Assembly: GCA_013373005.1 (NCBI GenBank)
Contig: JABXIP010000349.1
Location: 1-34,999, forward strand
Direction: 5' to 3'
Length of the DNA stretch: 34,999 nt
Source: Cytophagia bacterium
GTDB taxonomy: Bacteria > Bacteroidota > Bacteroidia > Cytophagales > Cyclobacteriaceae
The notes beneath the pieces are model-generated. The model saw only the letters and a program-made list of their open reading frames with translations. It was not told the origin of the DNA and made no database searches. The position numbers were made by a program, and so were the translations under genes. Below, in pieces: positions 24,047 through 32,254 of the stretch. The stretch's first letter is position 1; each line of letters starts with the position of its first letter.

Positions 24047-25390
24047 CTCCAAAGCTTTTTTCATTACCGGATCACGGTCATTCAGCAAGTCTTCTATGCC
24101 GTATTGAATTGGGAAATCAGGGATTACACCTCTTCCATGAAATTCATGCCCAACATTGGCTGTAGTATACATCCACATAGGTACTCTTACCTGAATATTG
24201 CTATTTGGTAACTTTATGGTTTGTGTGCTTCCCGATGTGTTCCCATCGTAACCACCCCCAGTTTCTTCACCAACAAAAATAGCCCATTTGTTATGATGCA
24301 AAACTGCAGCCACATCAGCGCAAGTGGAGAAGCTAAAACCATCTGTCAGAACGATAACCTTTCCTGAAAAACGATTCTTCTGAGGTTTCCATTCATCCAA
24401 CCCCTTATGAGAAGTCATAAACCTGACACCTCCTCGTTCAGAAATTCGTCCATATCCATCATAAGAATCTGTCACCTGAATATTGTCGAAATACCGGAAT
24501 GGTTTATCCGAAAAATAAGAAACCAGTGTAGCACCATAATTATCGTCTCCGCCTCCGTTGCCTCGAAGGTCCAGAATTAAGTTCTTCACACTTTTCTCCT
24601 TTAATTCATCAAAGCTCTTAGAAAGAAACCTTTCATAATTAACACCCTGTTGATTCAATGCACTACTTGAAAATGTTCTTATCCGCATGAGGCTATAATC
24701 AGCCTCATTCACCATGCTCATAAAGGGCTCATTATCCGTAACTCTTAATGCTTCAACCTCTCTCAGTTCAACTCCTGATATTTCAACCTCTTTAAGCTTC
24801 CCATTTACGTCTCTAACTTCCACTACAAAAGACTTCTGGTTATCGACAAACAACTGATGATAGTAGTAAAAGAAATTCTCTACATACCTGTACTTACCAG
24901 TCTTAATAAAGCCGTCTGAGGGCAGGTATTGAAATATTGTCGCAACCACTTCACCAACCTCCCTGCCATTGATTGAAAGAATTCGATCCCCAGCATTCAA
25001 CTTGCCTTTCGTCAGTTCAGCATTTGTTATGTATAAATCGGTCCCGGAAAAGCCCACCATAAGAGGAATAAATCTTCTCTCGCTCACGAACTTTTCATAT
25101 TGATCCATTGGAAGAGAGGCGTTTGTATGCCCACACCTTACCTTGGAGAGTAAGAAACGAACACGAGCAAACAGCTCCAATTCAGCAAGTTCCTCATCGG
25201 CTTCCATACTCTTAAAAAAGTAATTCATTGAGTCGGCAGGCGTATATCTATTGATACCAGGATGTAACTCCCTGAGTTGGCTGTAGAGATACTTCAAATC
25301 ATCATTAACGGCTCTTGCGCTAAGGTTCTGGGCTGAAAGCTGATCTATAGTGCAGAAAATAAGACAGAGAAGGATAAACGAACGGAACAT
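24035..25390 (-). CDS. Secreted S41-family peptidase
   Basis: This 451-residue protein has a Sec signal peptide (about residues 1-20, ending in QLSAQ). An N-terminal helical region follows, then a PDZ-like stretch (GKLNAGDRILSINGREVGEV, about 130-148), and the S41 core with NLILDLRGNGGGDDNYGATLVSYF near 272 and VIVLTDGFSFSTCADVAAVLHHN near 347. The likely nucleophile is a Ser in the SFSTCAD segment, followed by GEETGGGYDGN. Such proteins of Bacteroidota degrade or trim periplasmic proteins or act as tail-specific proteases. It stands alone and converges on the split-barrel gene with a 12-base overlap. Confidence 0.87.
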   Translation of the reverse strand: MFRSFILLCLIFCTIDQLSAQNLSARAVNDDLKYLYSQLRELHPGINRYTPADSMNYFFKSMEADEELAELELFARVRFLLSKVRCGHTNASLPMDQYEKFVSERRFIPLMVGFSGTDLYITNAELTKGKLNAGDRILSINGREVGEVVATIFQYLPSDGFIKTGKYRYVENFFYYYHQLFVDNQKSFVVEVRDVNGKLKEVEISGVELREVEALRVTDNEPFMSMVNEADYSLMRIRTFSSSALNQQGVNYERFLSKSFDELKEKSVKNLILDLRGNGGGDDNYGATLVSYFSDKPFRYFDNIQVTDSYDGYGRISERGGVRFMTSHKGLDEWKPQKNRFSGKVIVLTDGFSFSTCADVAAVLHHNKWAIFVGEETGGGYDGNTSGSTQTIKLPNSNIQVRVPMWMYTTANVGHEFHGRGVIPDFPIQYGIEDLLNDRDPVMKKALELIK

Positions 25391-25558
25391 ATTGCAAAGA
25401 GGTTAATAATGCATTTTACCCAGATTGCGGCAATAACACCGTGCGAAAACCATTAATTTGAACTCTGAACCAATCGTAAAAAATGCCGCACTAATTGTGT
25501 TTCATACTTATTTTAAAACGTTTTTCTTTAAATTCGTGATTTACCTAAGACTATAATT

Positions 25559-26191
25559 ATGAGGAAAATATTTGCAGCCATTTTGTGCTTGAGTTTAATC
25601 GCTAGTTGCGGTGGCGGAGGTGATACTATTCCAATTGGTGGTGGAAATCAAGGAGGTGATGGCCCACTAATTGTTGGAGATACTGACCAGTCAGGCGTTA
25701 ATTACAGGTCTAGCTCAGAAAGTAGAGACTTCACAGAAACAACTGTAGTTGGTGACTCCACCTTCTATGAAGTCGCTATCAACTTAGACGAAGCCGGTGG
25801 TAATGACTTAACCTTTACACTAGTCAAATGGACTGATTTTCAAGTGGTAACTGTGAAAGGAACAAGCGACATGACTATTCCATTCTCAGGAAGTGATATC
25901 GAAATCATTGAGCTCGAATACTTTATACCAGGAGCTACATTTCTTTTAACCGGAGCAAGCATTAACACCACCACAACAGCCAACTACACAACTGCAGTAG
26001 AAGCTCTTGCTGGCTATACCTACCAAGGGGAGATTAGCATCTTAACTGAACAATCTCTGTGGAATGACAAAGTATATGTTCCCTTCAGATCTCTTTTATA
26101 TGAAGGTTGGATTGGTGTGAATATTGAGACAGATGCCAACAATGAAATCACAGGCATCGGCATCAACACAATTGCCTATAGAGGGCTGTAG
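25559..26191 (+). CDS. Glycine-rich lipoprotein of unknown function
   Basis: This 210-residue protein has a lipoprotein signal with lipobox IASCG (Cys17), followed by a Gly/Asp-rich tether (about 18-42). A beta-rich domain follows with repeated strand patterns, such as STFYEVAINLDE, LTFTLVKWTDFQVVTVKG and IGVNIETDANNEITGIGINT. It has no membrane helix after the signal. The Gly-rich stretch after the Cys is usual for surface-exposed Bacteroidota lipoproteins. I do not recognise the domain. It is a single gene with its own terminator. Confidence 0.78.
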   Translation: MRKIFAAILCLSLIASCGGGGDTIPIGGGNQGGDGPLIVGDTDQSGVNYRSSSESRDFTETTVVGDSTFYEVAINLDEAGGNDLTFTLVKWTDFQVVTVKGTSDMTIPFSGSDIEIIELEYFIPGATFLLTGASINTTTTANYTTAVEALAGYTYQGEISILTEQSLWNDKVYVPFRSLLYEGWIGVNIETDANNEITGIGINTIAYRGL

Positions 26192-26212
26192 AATCATTAA
26201 AGCTATAAAAGC

Positions 26213-26238
26213 GAAAAGCCCCTCTCCAGGGGCTTTTC
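26213..26238. terminator. Bidirectional terminator between lipoprotein and transporter genes
   Basis: GAAAAGCCCCT and AGGGGCTTTTC form an 11-bp perfect stem around CTCC. The A4 and T4 ends let it serve the plus-strand lipoprotein gene and the minus-strand transporter gene alike. Confidence 0.82.
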
Positions 26239-26301
26239 TAGGTTGACACTACATAAAACACAATAAATCAACATGACTTTATTGAGGAATTATCTTTGAG
26301 C

Positions 26302-27417
26302 CTATTCAGGCTGCTCTATTAATTTCTTATTCTCGTTCACTTGCCAATTGAAGCTGGAAGCACTCAGTTTTCTTATCAATTGTGTAACCAATACCACTCC
26401 CAGGAGAGCAAATCCAGAGGTAGCCGAAACAAGTGGGTTGGCAAAGAAATCTCCACTGGAAAGTATTCCTAAAATCAACATAGTAGATATTGGAAGAGAC
26501 AGTGCTAAAACTAGAATCGCATACTCTGTATCGAAAGTCTTACCTGATCCACCCTCCTTTTTACTAAAAACAGACAAGTGAGCAAAAGGCCAAAAGCTGC
26601 ATGAGCTTAGAGGAAATACAATTGCCAACAAAATGGTATTTGTACTCTGAATACCCATTAGCATAATCACGGCCGTACTTATAAGCAGAGTAATTCCTGC
26701 TCTAACCAATAACACATTCAGAATAGGCCAAAGGCTTTCCTTCTTCAGCTTTACAGCTATGCCTATAAAGAATAACACTAATGGTGTCATAATCAGGCTT
26801 AAACGACTGAAAGTATCTCCAAGAAAAGTCGGTAAGCTCTCAAAATTGAAACCTAGTGCTAATAGTGATATAGCCAGTAAGATGACCAGATTAATAGGTT
26901 CACTTACTAGTGAAATCAGCAACTCCTTCACCTTCCCCTTCGAACTTTTCTTAGACGCCCCCTTAATACCGTAATACATATTCATGGCTATTATATAGAG
27001 GAATATCAATACGAAGAACTTGTTACCAACGTCTGCTAAAGCAGCATCTGCCAAGCTACTTTCGCCCAAATACTCCAAGATAAATGGAAAACAGGAAAGC
27101 CCTGGAGCCAATGAAGGCAAAAGAAGCTTCAACGTTCTTCCTTTGGCGGAATCAGGCTCAATCGAAAGAAGCTTAAGTATTGCCGGAGTAATAAAGTAAA
27201 TGATAAAATTAAACGCCAGAGCAAGAACTGGCAACACCAACATATTGGCATTGATTTCTACTCCCATTAAAGCCACAAAGATGGTAGAAGGCAAAGCAAC
27301 GGTTAATATCAAGGTCTTAATACCGTTTACCTGCTCCTTTCCAAACTTCTTCTTCAGCAAAAAGCCAAGGACGATGAATGAGAGAAATGTAAAAGTCTTT
27401 TGTAGTGCTGGATCCAT
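26302..27417 (-). CDS. AEC (auxin efflux carrier) family transporter
   Basis: This 371-residue inner membrane protein has about ten hydrophobic helices. It opens with FLSFIVLGFLLKKKFGKEQVNGIKTLILTVALPSTIFVALMG, the usual AEC start with its conserved LPS/T break in helix 2. A basic cytoplasmic loop (KGASKKSSKGKVKELL, about 150-165) separates the two five-helix halves. Known bacterial members carry malonate, malate or other organic acids; the substrate here is unknown. It lies 19 bases downstream of the aminotransferase gene on the same strand, so the two are probably co-transcribed, which suggests that an amino or keto acid is involved. Confidence 0.87.
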   Translation of the reverse strand: MDPALQKTFTFLSFIVLGFLLKKKFGKEQVNGIKTLILTVALPSTIFVALMGVEINANMLVLPVLALAFNFIIYFITPAILKLLSIEPDSAKGRTLKLLLPSLAPGLSCFPFILEYLGESSLADAALADVGNKFFVLIFLYIIAMNMYYGIKGASKKSSKGKVKELLISLVSEPINLVILLAISLLALGFNFESLPTFLGDTFSRLSLIMTPLVLFFIGIAVKLKKESLWPILNVLLVRAGITLLISTAVIMLMGIQSTNTILLAIVFPLSSCSFWPFAHLSVFSKKEGGSGKTFDTEYAILVLALSLPISTMLILGILSSGDFFANPLVSATSGFALLGVVLVTQLIRKLSASSFNWQVNENKKLIEQPE

Positions 27418-27436
27418 CTAAATTTTCAACTCCTTA

Positions 27437-28618
27437 TTACTCCATCACTTTACCGAGGGCAGAAGTAAACATCTCCATTTCCTTCATTGTACCCATACTG
27501 ACTCTACACCAGGTCTTATCATAGATCTCAAACGACCTTACTCCAATTCCTAAATCAGACATCTTCTTAAGAAAATCCCTCCCGTCCATTTCCTCTTGAG
27601 GGAAAATCATAAAGCTTGTATGAGAAGGAACAGGTTTAAAGCCCATAGACTTTAGTGTAGATGCCGTATAATCGCGAGCTTCCTTATTCAGTTTCTTAGA
27701 TTTCTTTTGGAAGGCAGTATCATCCATGCTAGCCATAGCTGCATAGATAGAGGTGTTTGCAATTCCCATTCCACCTCTGGTAATGCTCTGAATAGACTTT
27801 AAAGTTTCAGGAAGTGCGGCTACATAACCTACTCTAAGGCCGGCCATTCCATGAATTTTAGAGAATGTTCTGGCAACAATTACGTTTTTACCTTCATTCA
27901 GAAGTGAAACCATACTCTTACCATCTTCGCCTTCAACAAAGTCAAGATATGCTTCATCGATGAAGATTGGCACCTTCTCAGAAACCCTTGAACAAAAGTC
28001 GTATAGCTCTTTATAACCAGTTATGGTTCCGGTTGGGTTGTTAGGATTACAGATATAAACCAATTTAGTATCATCGGTTATAGCTGCTTCCATAGCCTCC
28101 AGGTCATGAGACCAGTCTTCTTTCAGCTTCACACCTTTCCATTCCGCGCCAACCGATCTTGCTACGTTCATCAGCGACATGTAAGAAGGGTCTGCGGAAA
28201 GCACTGTTCCTCCATTCATAAAGAATACCATAGCAAATTTCTCGAGCAAATCAGAAGAACCAGGTCCCATCATTAGGTATTCCTTAGGCACCCCTTCCTT
28301 AGCCGAGATCTTATCCATCAACGCAGAAAGATGACCCCAACCATATCTGTTACCCGCTTCAGCAGCAGCCTTGAGAGCCTCTACGGCCTTTGGCGAAGGT
28401 CCGTAAGGGTTCTCATTGGCGTTTAGCTTCGCCACAATCTCTGCCGTTAACGGAGCAGTGTGCTCTTTGAATAATGGTGTATAAACAATACGCTCTGCAT
28501 TATCAATTAATATACTATTCCTTGATTCTCCCCATGAGAGCTGAGGGAGCATTGTTGCTCCACCGAGCGATAGTAACCCGGTTTTTAACCATTTTCTTCT
28601 ATTGAGTGACTGTGACAT
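27437..28618 (-). CDS. Tat-exported PLP-dependent aminotransferase, HisC-like
   Basis: This 393-residue class I/II aminotransferase is closest to histidinol-phosphate aminotransferase. Motifs are LNANENPYGPSP (65-76), GPGSSDLL (118-125), YICNPNNPTG (188-197), DEAY (221-224), and TFSKIHGMAGLRVGY, in which Lys254 would bind PLP. The N-terminus, MSQSLNRRKWLKTGLLSLGG, is a Tat signal with twin Arg at 7-8. A Tat-exported PLP enzyme is unusual, and there is no his operon here, so a role in histidine synthesis is unlikely. The AEC transporter follows 19 bases downstream. Fold and PLP site are certain; substrate and periplasmic location are inferred. Confidence 0.88.
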   Translation of the reverse strand: MSQSLNRRKWLKTGLLSLGGATMLPQLSWGESRNSILIDNAERIVYTPLFKEHTAPLTAEIVAKLNANENPYGPSPKAVEALKAAAEAGNRYGWGHLSALMDKISAKEGVPKEYLMMGPGSSDLLEKFAMVFFMNGGTVLSADPSYMSLMNVARSVGAEWKGVKLKEDWSHDLEAMEAAITDDTKLVYICNPNNPTGTITGYKELYDFCSRVSEKVPIFIDEAYLDFVEGEDGKSMVSLLNEGKNVIVARTFSKIHGMAGLRVGYVAALPETLKSIQSITRGGMGIANTSIYAAMASMDDTAFQKKSKKLNKEARDYTASTLKSMGFKPVPSHTSFMIFPQEEMDGRDFLKKMSDLGIGVRSFEIYDKTWCRVSMGTMKEMEMFTSALGKVME

Positions 28619-28766
28619 GATGAACTAGTTTTAGTTTAAGTTGATTGAAGGCTCATTCATTATTCTAAAGTTACCAAGGAATCCATTCACTCATATCTCA
28701 AACTGTTTACATCTCCATATTCGGTTTAAAAACAAACTGAAAACGAATGCAATCCTGATAAATGGG

Positions 28767-28853
28767 TTGATTTAGATTAATATTCAAACCTATATTAATT
28801 CAATTTACATTTTTATTGAATATTTTGATTCAGATTGAAACCTATTTTTAATT
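28767..28853. repeat. Imperfect direct repeat pair, AT-rich
   Basis: A 34-base unit at 28767-28800 (TTGATTTAGATTAATATTC then AAACCTATATTAATT) recurs at 28825-28853 with a small deletion and a few changes (TTGATTCAGATTG then AAACCTATTTTTAATT). The starts are 58 bases apart. It lies upstream of the aminotransferase gene and could be a protein-binding region, but AT bias makes chance similarity possible. Confidence 0.4.
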
Positions 28854-28933
28854 AAAAAGTGTAAAACACACACTAACCCGTTTCATTTCTAGCCTTACTC
28901 CGAACAATTATGGAAATAGAATTTTTTGGGCAT

Positions 28934-28961
28934 AAAAAAAGCCCCGATTTCTCGGGGCTTT
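28934..28961 (-). terminator. Rho-independent terminator of the nqr operon
   Basis: AAAGCCCCGA and TCGGGGCTTT form a 10-bp stem around TTTC. On the minus strand the stem is followed by seven T residues. It lies 24 bases past the nqrE stop codon and so closes the operon after nqrE. Confidence 0.9.
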
Positions 28962-28984
28962 CAATTCTATATTTTATTTCTTTC

Positions 28985-29596
28985 TTAGATAGAGATACCC
29001 ATGAAGCTCATAAAGGCAATACCCATAAGTCCTGTAATGAACATGGTAATACCCAATCCTTTCAAACCATCTGGCACATTAGAATACTTGAGCTTTTCTC
29101 TAATAGCTGCCAAAGCAACAATAGCTAAAAAGAAACCAATACCAGATCCGAATCCGAATACCGTAGCCTCTCCTATTGTATAGTCTCTCTGAGCCATAAA
29201 TAGTGAAGAACCCAAGATAGCACAGTTTACAGCGATCAATGGAAGGAAAATACCTAACGATCCGTATAGTGAAGGCGAATATTTCTCAATAGTCATTTCA
29301 ACCAGCTGCACCATGGCAGCAATGATGGCAATGAACATGATGAAACGAAGGAAAGACAGGTCGATAGTTGCGAAGTCAGCACCTAACCATGCCAAAGCAC
29401 CTTCTTTCAATACAAACTCATTCAATAGCCAGTTCATTGGAACAGTCATACCCAATACGAATACAACGGCTAATCCAAGACCAAAGGCAGTTGAAACCTT
29501 TTTCGATACTGCAAGAAAAGAACACATGCCTAAGAAGTAGGCGAAGATCATGTTCTCTATGAAGATCGACTTAATACCTAAATTCAATAAATCCAT
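28985..29596 (-). CDS. nqrE: Na+-translocating NADH:quinone reductase subunit E
   Basis: This 203-residue membrane subunit has about six helices and the NqrE opening MDLLNLGIKSIFIENMIFAYFLGMCSFLAVSKKV. Cys25 (GMCS) and Cys125 (VNCAIL) are the conserved cysteines which, with those of NqrD, hold an iron-sulfur centre within the membrane and help electrons cross it. It follows nqrD by 11 bases. It is the last gene before the terminator; nqrF, which normally follows, is not there. Confidence 0.95.
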   Translation of the reverse strand: MDLLNLGIKSIFIENMIFAYFLGMCSFLAVSKKVSTAFGLGLAVVFVLGMTVPMNWLLNEFVLKEGALAWLGADFATIDLSFLRFIMFIAIIAAMVQLVEMTIEKYSPSLYGSLGIFLPLIAVNCAILGSSLFMAQRDYTIGEATVFGFGSGIGFFLAIVALAAIREKLKYSNVPDGLKGLGITMFITGLMGIAFMSFMGISI

Positions 29597-29607
29597 GATG
29601 TTATATT

Positions 29608-30273
29608 TTAGTGTTCTACGTAACCAGTTTTAGTTCTCTGTACCCAGATGATGAATCCTAGTACCACAAATGCTCCAACAGGTGATACCATCAGACCATT
29701 GGTTGGGAAGTTTTCAATTCCGATCGCTTCGAATACAGGGTATCCGAATACATTTCCTGAACCCCATATCTCTCTAAAGAATGCTACTGCAAGGATAATC
29801 CAAGAGTAACCAAGACCAGAGCCAAGACCATCGAGCATTGAATCATATGGTTTGTTGCCCAAAGCAAAGGCCTCAAGTCTACCCATTACAATACAGTTGG
29901 TAATAATCAGACCAATAAAAACCGAAAGCTCCTTATACATATCGTAGGCATAAGCCTTCAACACCTCGTTCACCAAGGTTACCAGCGTAGCCACTACAGC
30001 TAGCTGAACAATGATACGTACACGGGTTGGAATGGCATTTCTCATCAATGAGATGATGAGGTTAGAAAACATCAGTACCAATGTTACTGATATTGCCATT
30101 ACCAAAGTAGGTTTCATTTGGGTGGTTACAGCCAATGCCGAACAAATACCCAATACCTGTACAGTTACCGGGTTGTCATCGTTCAGAGGGTCTGTAACGA
30201 ATTTTTTTCTTCTCTTCGATAGTAGAGCTTCTTTCTCTTTAACTACCGGTGCTTCTAACGTTTCAGTACTCAT
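29608..30273 (-). CDS. nqrD: Na+-translocating NADH:quinone reductase subunit D
   Basis: This 221-residue membrane subunit is homologous to NqrE. It has a longer hydrophilic N-terminus (about 35 residues, KEKEALLSKRRKKFVTDPLNDDNP) before the helices. Cys44 (GICSALAVT) and Cys127 (TNCIVMGRLEAFA) are the conserved pair that contribute to the membrane iron-sulfur site. It lies 13 bases after nqrC and 11 before nqrE, in one operon. Confidence 0.95.
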   Translation of the reverse strand: MSTETLEAPVVKEKEALLSKRRKKFVTDPLNDDNPVTVQVLGICSALAVTTQMKPTLVMAISVTLVLMFSNLIISLMRNAIPTRVRIIVQLAVVATLVTLVNEVLKAYAYDMYKELSVFIGLIITNCIVMGRLEAFALGNKPYDSMLDGLGSGLGYSWIILAVAFFREIWGSGNVFGYPVFEAIGIENFPTNGLMVSPVGAFVVLGFIIWVQRTKTGYVEH

Positions 30274-30286
30274 TTATAATTACTGT

Positions 30287-31057
30287 TTAGTTATTGTTCA
30301 AAGTCATGGCATTAGCATTTCTCACATTCTTGTCGAAATAGCTCTGATAATACCCAAGATAATTTTTAAGCATGCTGTTGACACCATTGGCAGTCAAAGT
30401 AGCACCAGCCATACCGTCTACTTTATTTGCTCCCAATTCAGAATCAGAGTGGTTTTCACCTTTCACCATTTCTATAGAAACAAACTCCCCTTGAGCATCA
30501 TACATTTCTTTGCCTTGATAACGAGCCTGAACCTCATCGGTAGTGATTCTAGCACCCAAACCAGGAGTTTCACCTTTGTGGTCGAAACTAACACCAATGA
30601 TGGTTTCCAAATCTGGAGCAATGGCCACATAACCCCAAATAGCATCCCAAAGACCAGCCCCGAAGGTTGGTACAATGTATGCCTCTTCACCATTCTCACT
30701 GTACTTAAATACAGGGAACACTCTTTGGTCAACAGGTTTTTTATAGTTCTTCTCGATGTTTACATTCTCCGCTACAATTGGCTCACCCTTCTCGTTAGTC
30801 GTAACCAGGTTACCATTGTAATCTGCTACAACTGAACTGATCACCTCGCTATAACGAGCCAATATTTGCTCAGGAGTCATAGACTGAAGAGCAGCTTTTT
30901 CGGCCGGGATGGCTCCCAAAATCTGCTTTTTGGTATCCAAGTCAACGGCCTTTTTCTGAGCAGGTCCTAGAACCTGAGAAACACCTGACAATAATCCTCC
31001 CAAAACTACTGTAAGGATAAGGGAGAATACGATGATATAAGTATTAGACTGTCGCAC
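30287..31057 (-). CDS. nqrC: Na+-translocating NADH:quinone reductase subunit C
   Basis: This 256-residue subunit has one N-terminal membrane helix (about 7-28) and a periplasmic FMN_bind domain. The motif GMAGATLTANG (215-225) contains Thr222, the expected attachment site of the covalent FMN placed by ApbE. Other family motifs are GAGLWDAIWGYVAI (133-146) and HKGETPGLGARI (160-171). Its start overlaps the end of nqrB by 14 bases, so translation is coupled. Confidence 0.95.
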   Translation of the reverse strand: MRQSNTYIIVFSLILTVVLGGLLSGVSQVLGPAQKKAVDLDTKKQILGAIPAEKAALQSMTPEQILARYSEVISSVVADYNGNLVTTNEKGEPIVAENVNIEKNYKKPVDQRVFPVFKYSENGEEAYIVPTFGAGLWDAIWGYVAIAPDLETIIGVSFDHKGETPGLGARITTDEVQARYQGKEMYDAQGEFVSIEMVKGENHSDSELGANKVDGMAGATLTANGVNSMLKNYLGYYQSYFDKNVRNANAMTLNNN

Positions 31058-32243
31058 GTGCTAACCTCCTTTTCTTGTTTGCTTGTACTACGTAAAAATC
31101 AATTAGTGGCGCAAAGACGTTCATTAAGAGAATCGCCAACATAATCCCTTCAGGATATGCCGGGTTCAATACCCTAACAATAATCGTCAGTACCCCAATT
31201 AAGAATCCATATATCCATTTACCCGCCTCTGTTTGTGCGGCAGATACCGGGTCGGTAGCCATAAATACAGCTCCAAATGCCAAACCTCCGATTACCAAGT
31301 GATAAACAGCAGGCATTTCCATATAAGTATTGGCAGCCACCTGATTCATCAATAGACCAGTCAGGAATGCTCCACCAAATACACTTACAATAATCTTCCA
31401 GCTTCCAACTCCAGTTGCAATTAGAATCAATGCTCCAAGTAAAGCAGCTAATGTAGAAGTCTCTCCTATTGAGCCTGGAATAAAACCATAGAACAAATTG
31501 GGTAGACTGAAGAAATCCGCACTCAGTGCCGTATTTGTCTGAGCCAGCTTATCTACAACACCCATTCCGCTATTAGACGCCTCAACGGCCAATGCCAAAG
31601 ATGTTGCTCCAGAATAACCATCAACCGGTGCTTTATCTCCTAGGTATGTCCAAACCTCACCAGAGATTTGAGAAGGGTATGCGAAGTAAAGGAACGCTCT
31701 AGCTGTTAAAGCCACGTTCAGAATATTCATTCCAGTTCCTCCGAACACCTCTTTACCTACTAATACAGCAAAGAAAGTAGCCAAACCAACTTGCCACAAT
31801 GGAATTGTTGGTGGAACAACCAATGGAATAAGCATACCTGTTACAAGGAAGCCTTCATTTACATCGTGTTGTCTAATCACACAAATGGTAAACTCTGTGC
31901 CTAAACCAACAATGTAACTCACTGCAATAATTGGCACAACCTTCATTGCACCTATTAAGAATTTATCGAGGAAAGTTGCGTCTACACCTGTTGCCAGGTA
32001 GTACTGATGACCAACATTCCACATACCGAATAATAGACACGGCACCATCGCAATGATTACCGTCATCATCATTCTCTTCAAATCGATACCATCTCTAATT
32101 TGAGCTCCTTTGCTACCGGTTACAATCTTAGGTGCAAAGAATAAGGTTCTGTGACCTTCATATATAGGATGGAGTTTCTCGTACTTGCCTCCCTTTTCGA
32201 AGAGTGGTTTTATCTTATCAAATCCTTTCTGTACAAACTTCAT
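31044..32243 (-). CDS. nqrB: Na+-translocating NADH:quinone reductase subunit B
   Basis: This 399-residue subunit has about ten membrane helices. The N-terminal cytoplasmic part has the family pattern PLFEKGGKYEKLHPIYEG. The motif GYSGATSLAL places the second covalent FMN on Thr214. FGGTGMNILNVALTARAFLYFAYP (about 167-190) and MATDPVSAAQTEAGKW further on are hallmark NqrB segments. It is the main Na+ channel and quinone-side subunit. It begins 11 bases after nqrA and overlaps nqrC by 14 bases. Confidence 0.96.
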   Translation of the reverse strand: MKFVQKGFDKIKPLFEKGGKYEKLHPIYEGHRTLFFAPKIVTGSKGAQIRDGIDLKRMMMTVIIAMVPCLLFGMWNVGHQYYLATGVDATFLDKFLIGAMKVVPIIAVSYIVGLGTEFTICVIRQHDVNEGFLVTGMLIPLVVPPTIPLWQVGLATFFAVLVGKEVFGGTGMNILNVALTARAFLYFAYPSQISGEVWTYLGDKAPVDGYSGATSLALAVEASNSGMGVVDKLAQTNTALSADFFSLPNLFYGFIPGSIGETSTLAALLGALILIATGVGSWKIIVSVFGGAFLTGLLMNQVAANTYMEMPAVYHLVIGGLAFGAVFMATDPVSAAQTEAGKWIYGFLIGVLTIIVRVLNPAYPEGIMLAILLMNVFAPLIDFYVVQANKKRRLARATV

Positions 32244-32254
32244 ATCAACTCTTC

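Larger units (their letters stand above)
28619..28984. other. AT-rich intergenic region between aminotransferase and nqrE
   Basis: This 366-base stretch has no convincing gene. It holds the nqr terminator (28934-28961), the presumed promoter region of the minus-strand aminotransferase, and an imperfect direct repeat at 28767-28853. The short frame at 28910-29128 crosses the terminator and antisense nqrE and is rejected. Confidence 0.6.

Noticed and set aside
28910..29128. Short plus-strand open frame starting in the gap before nqrE
   Set aside because: It crosses the nqr terminator stem and continues antisense to nqrE. The product is low in recognisable structure.
30011..30835. A 274-codon plus-strand open frame across nqrC and nqrD
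   Set aside because: It is antisense to two certain nqr genes and has no recognisable domain or consistent composition.
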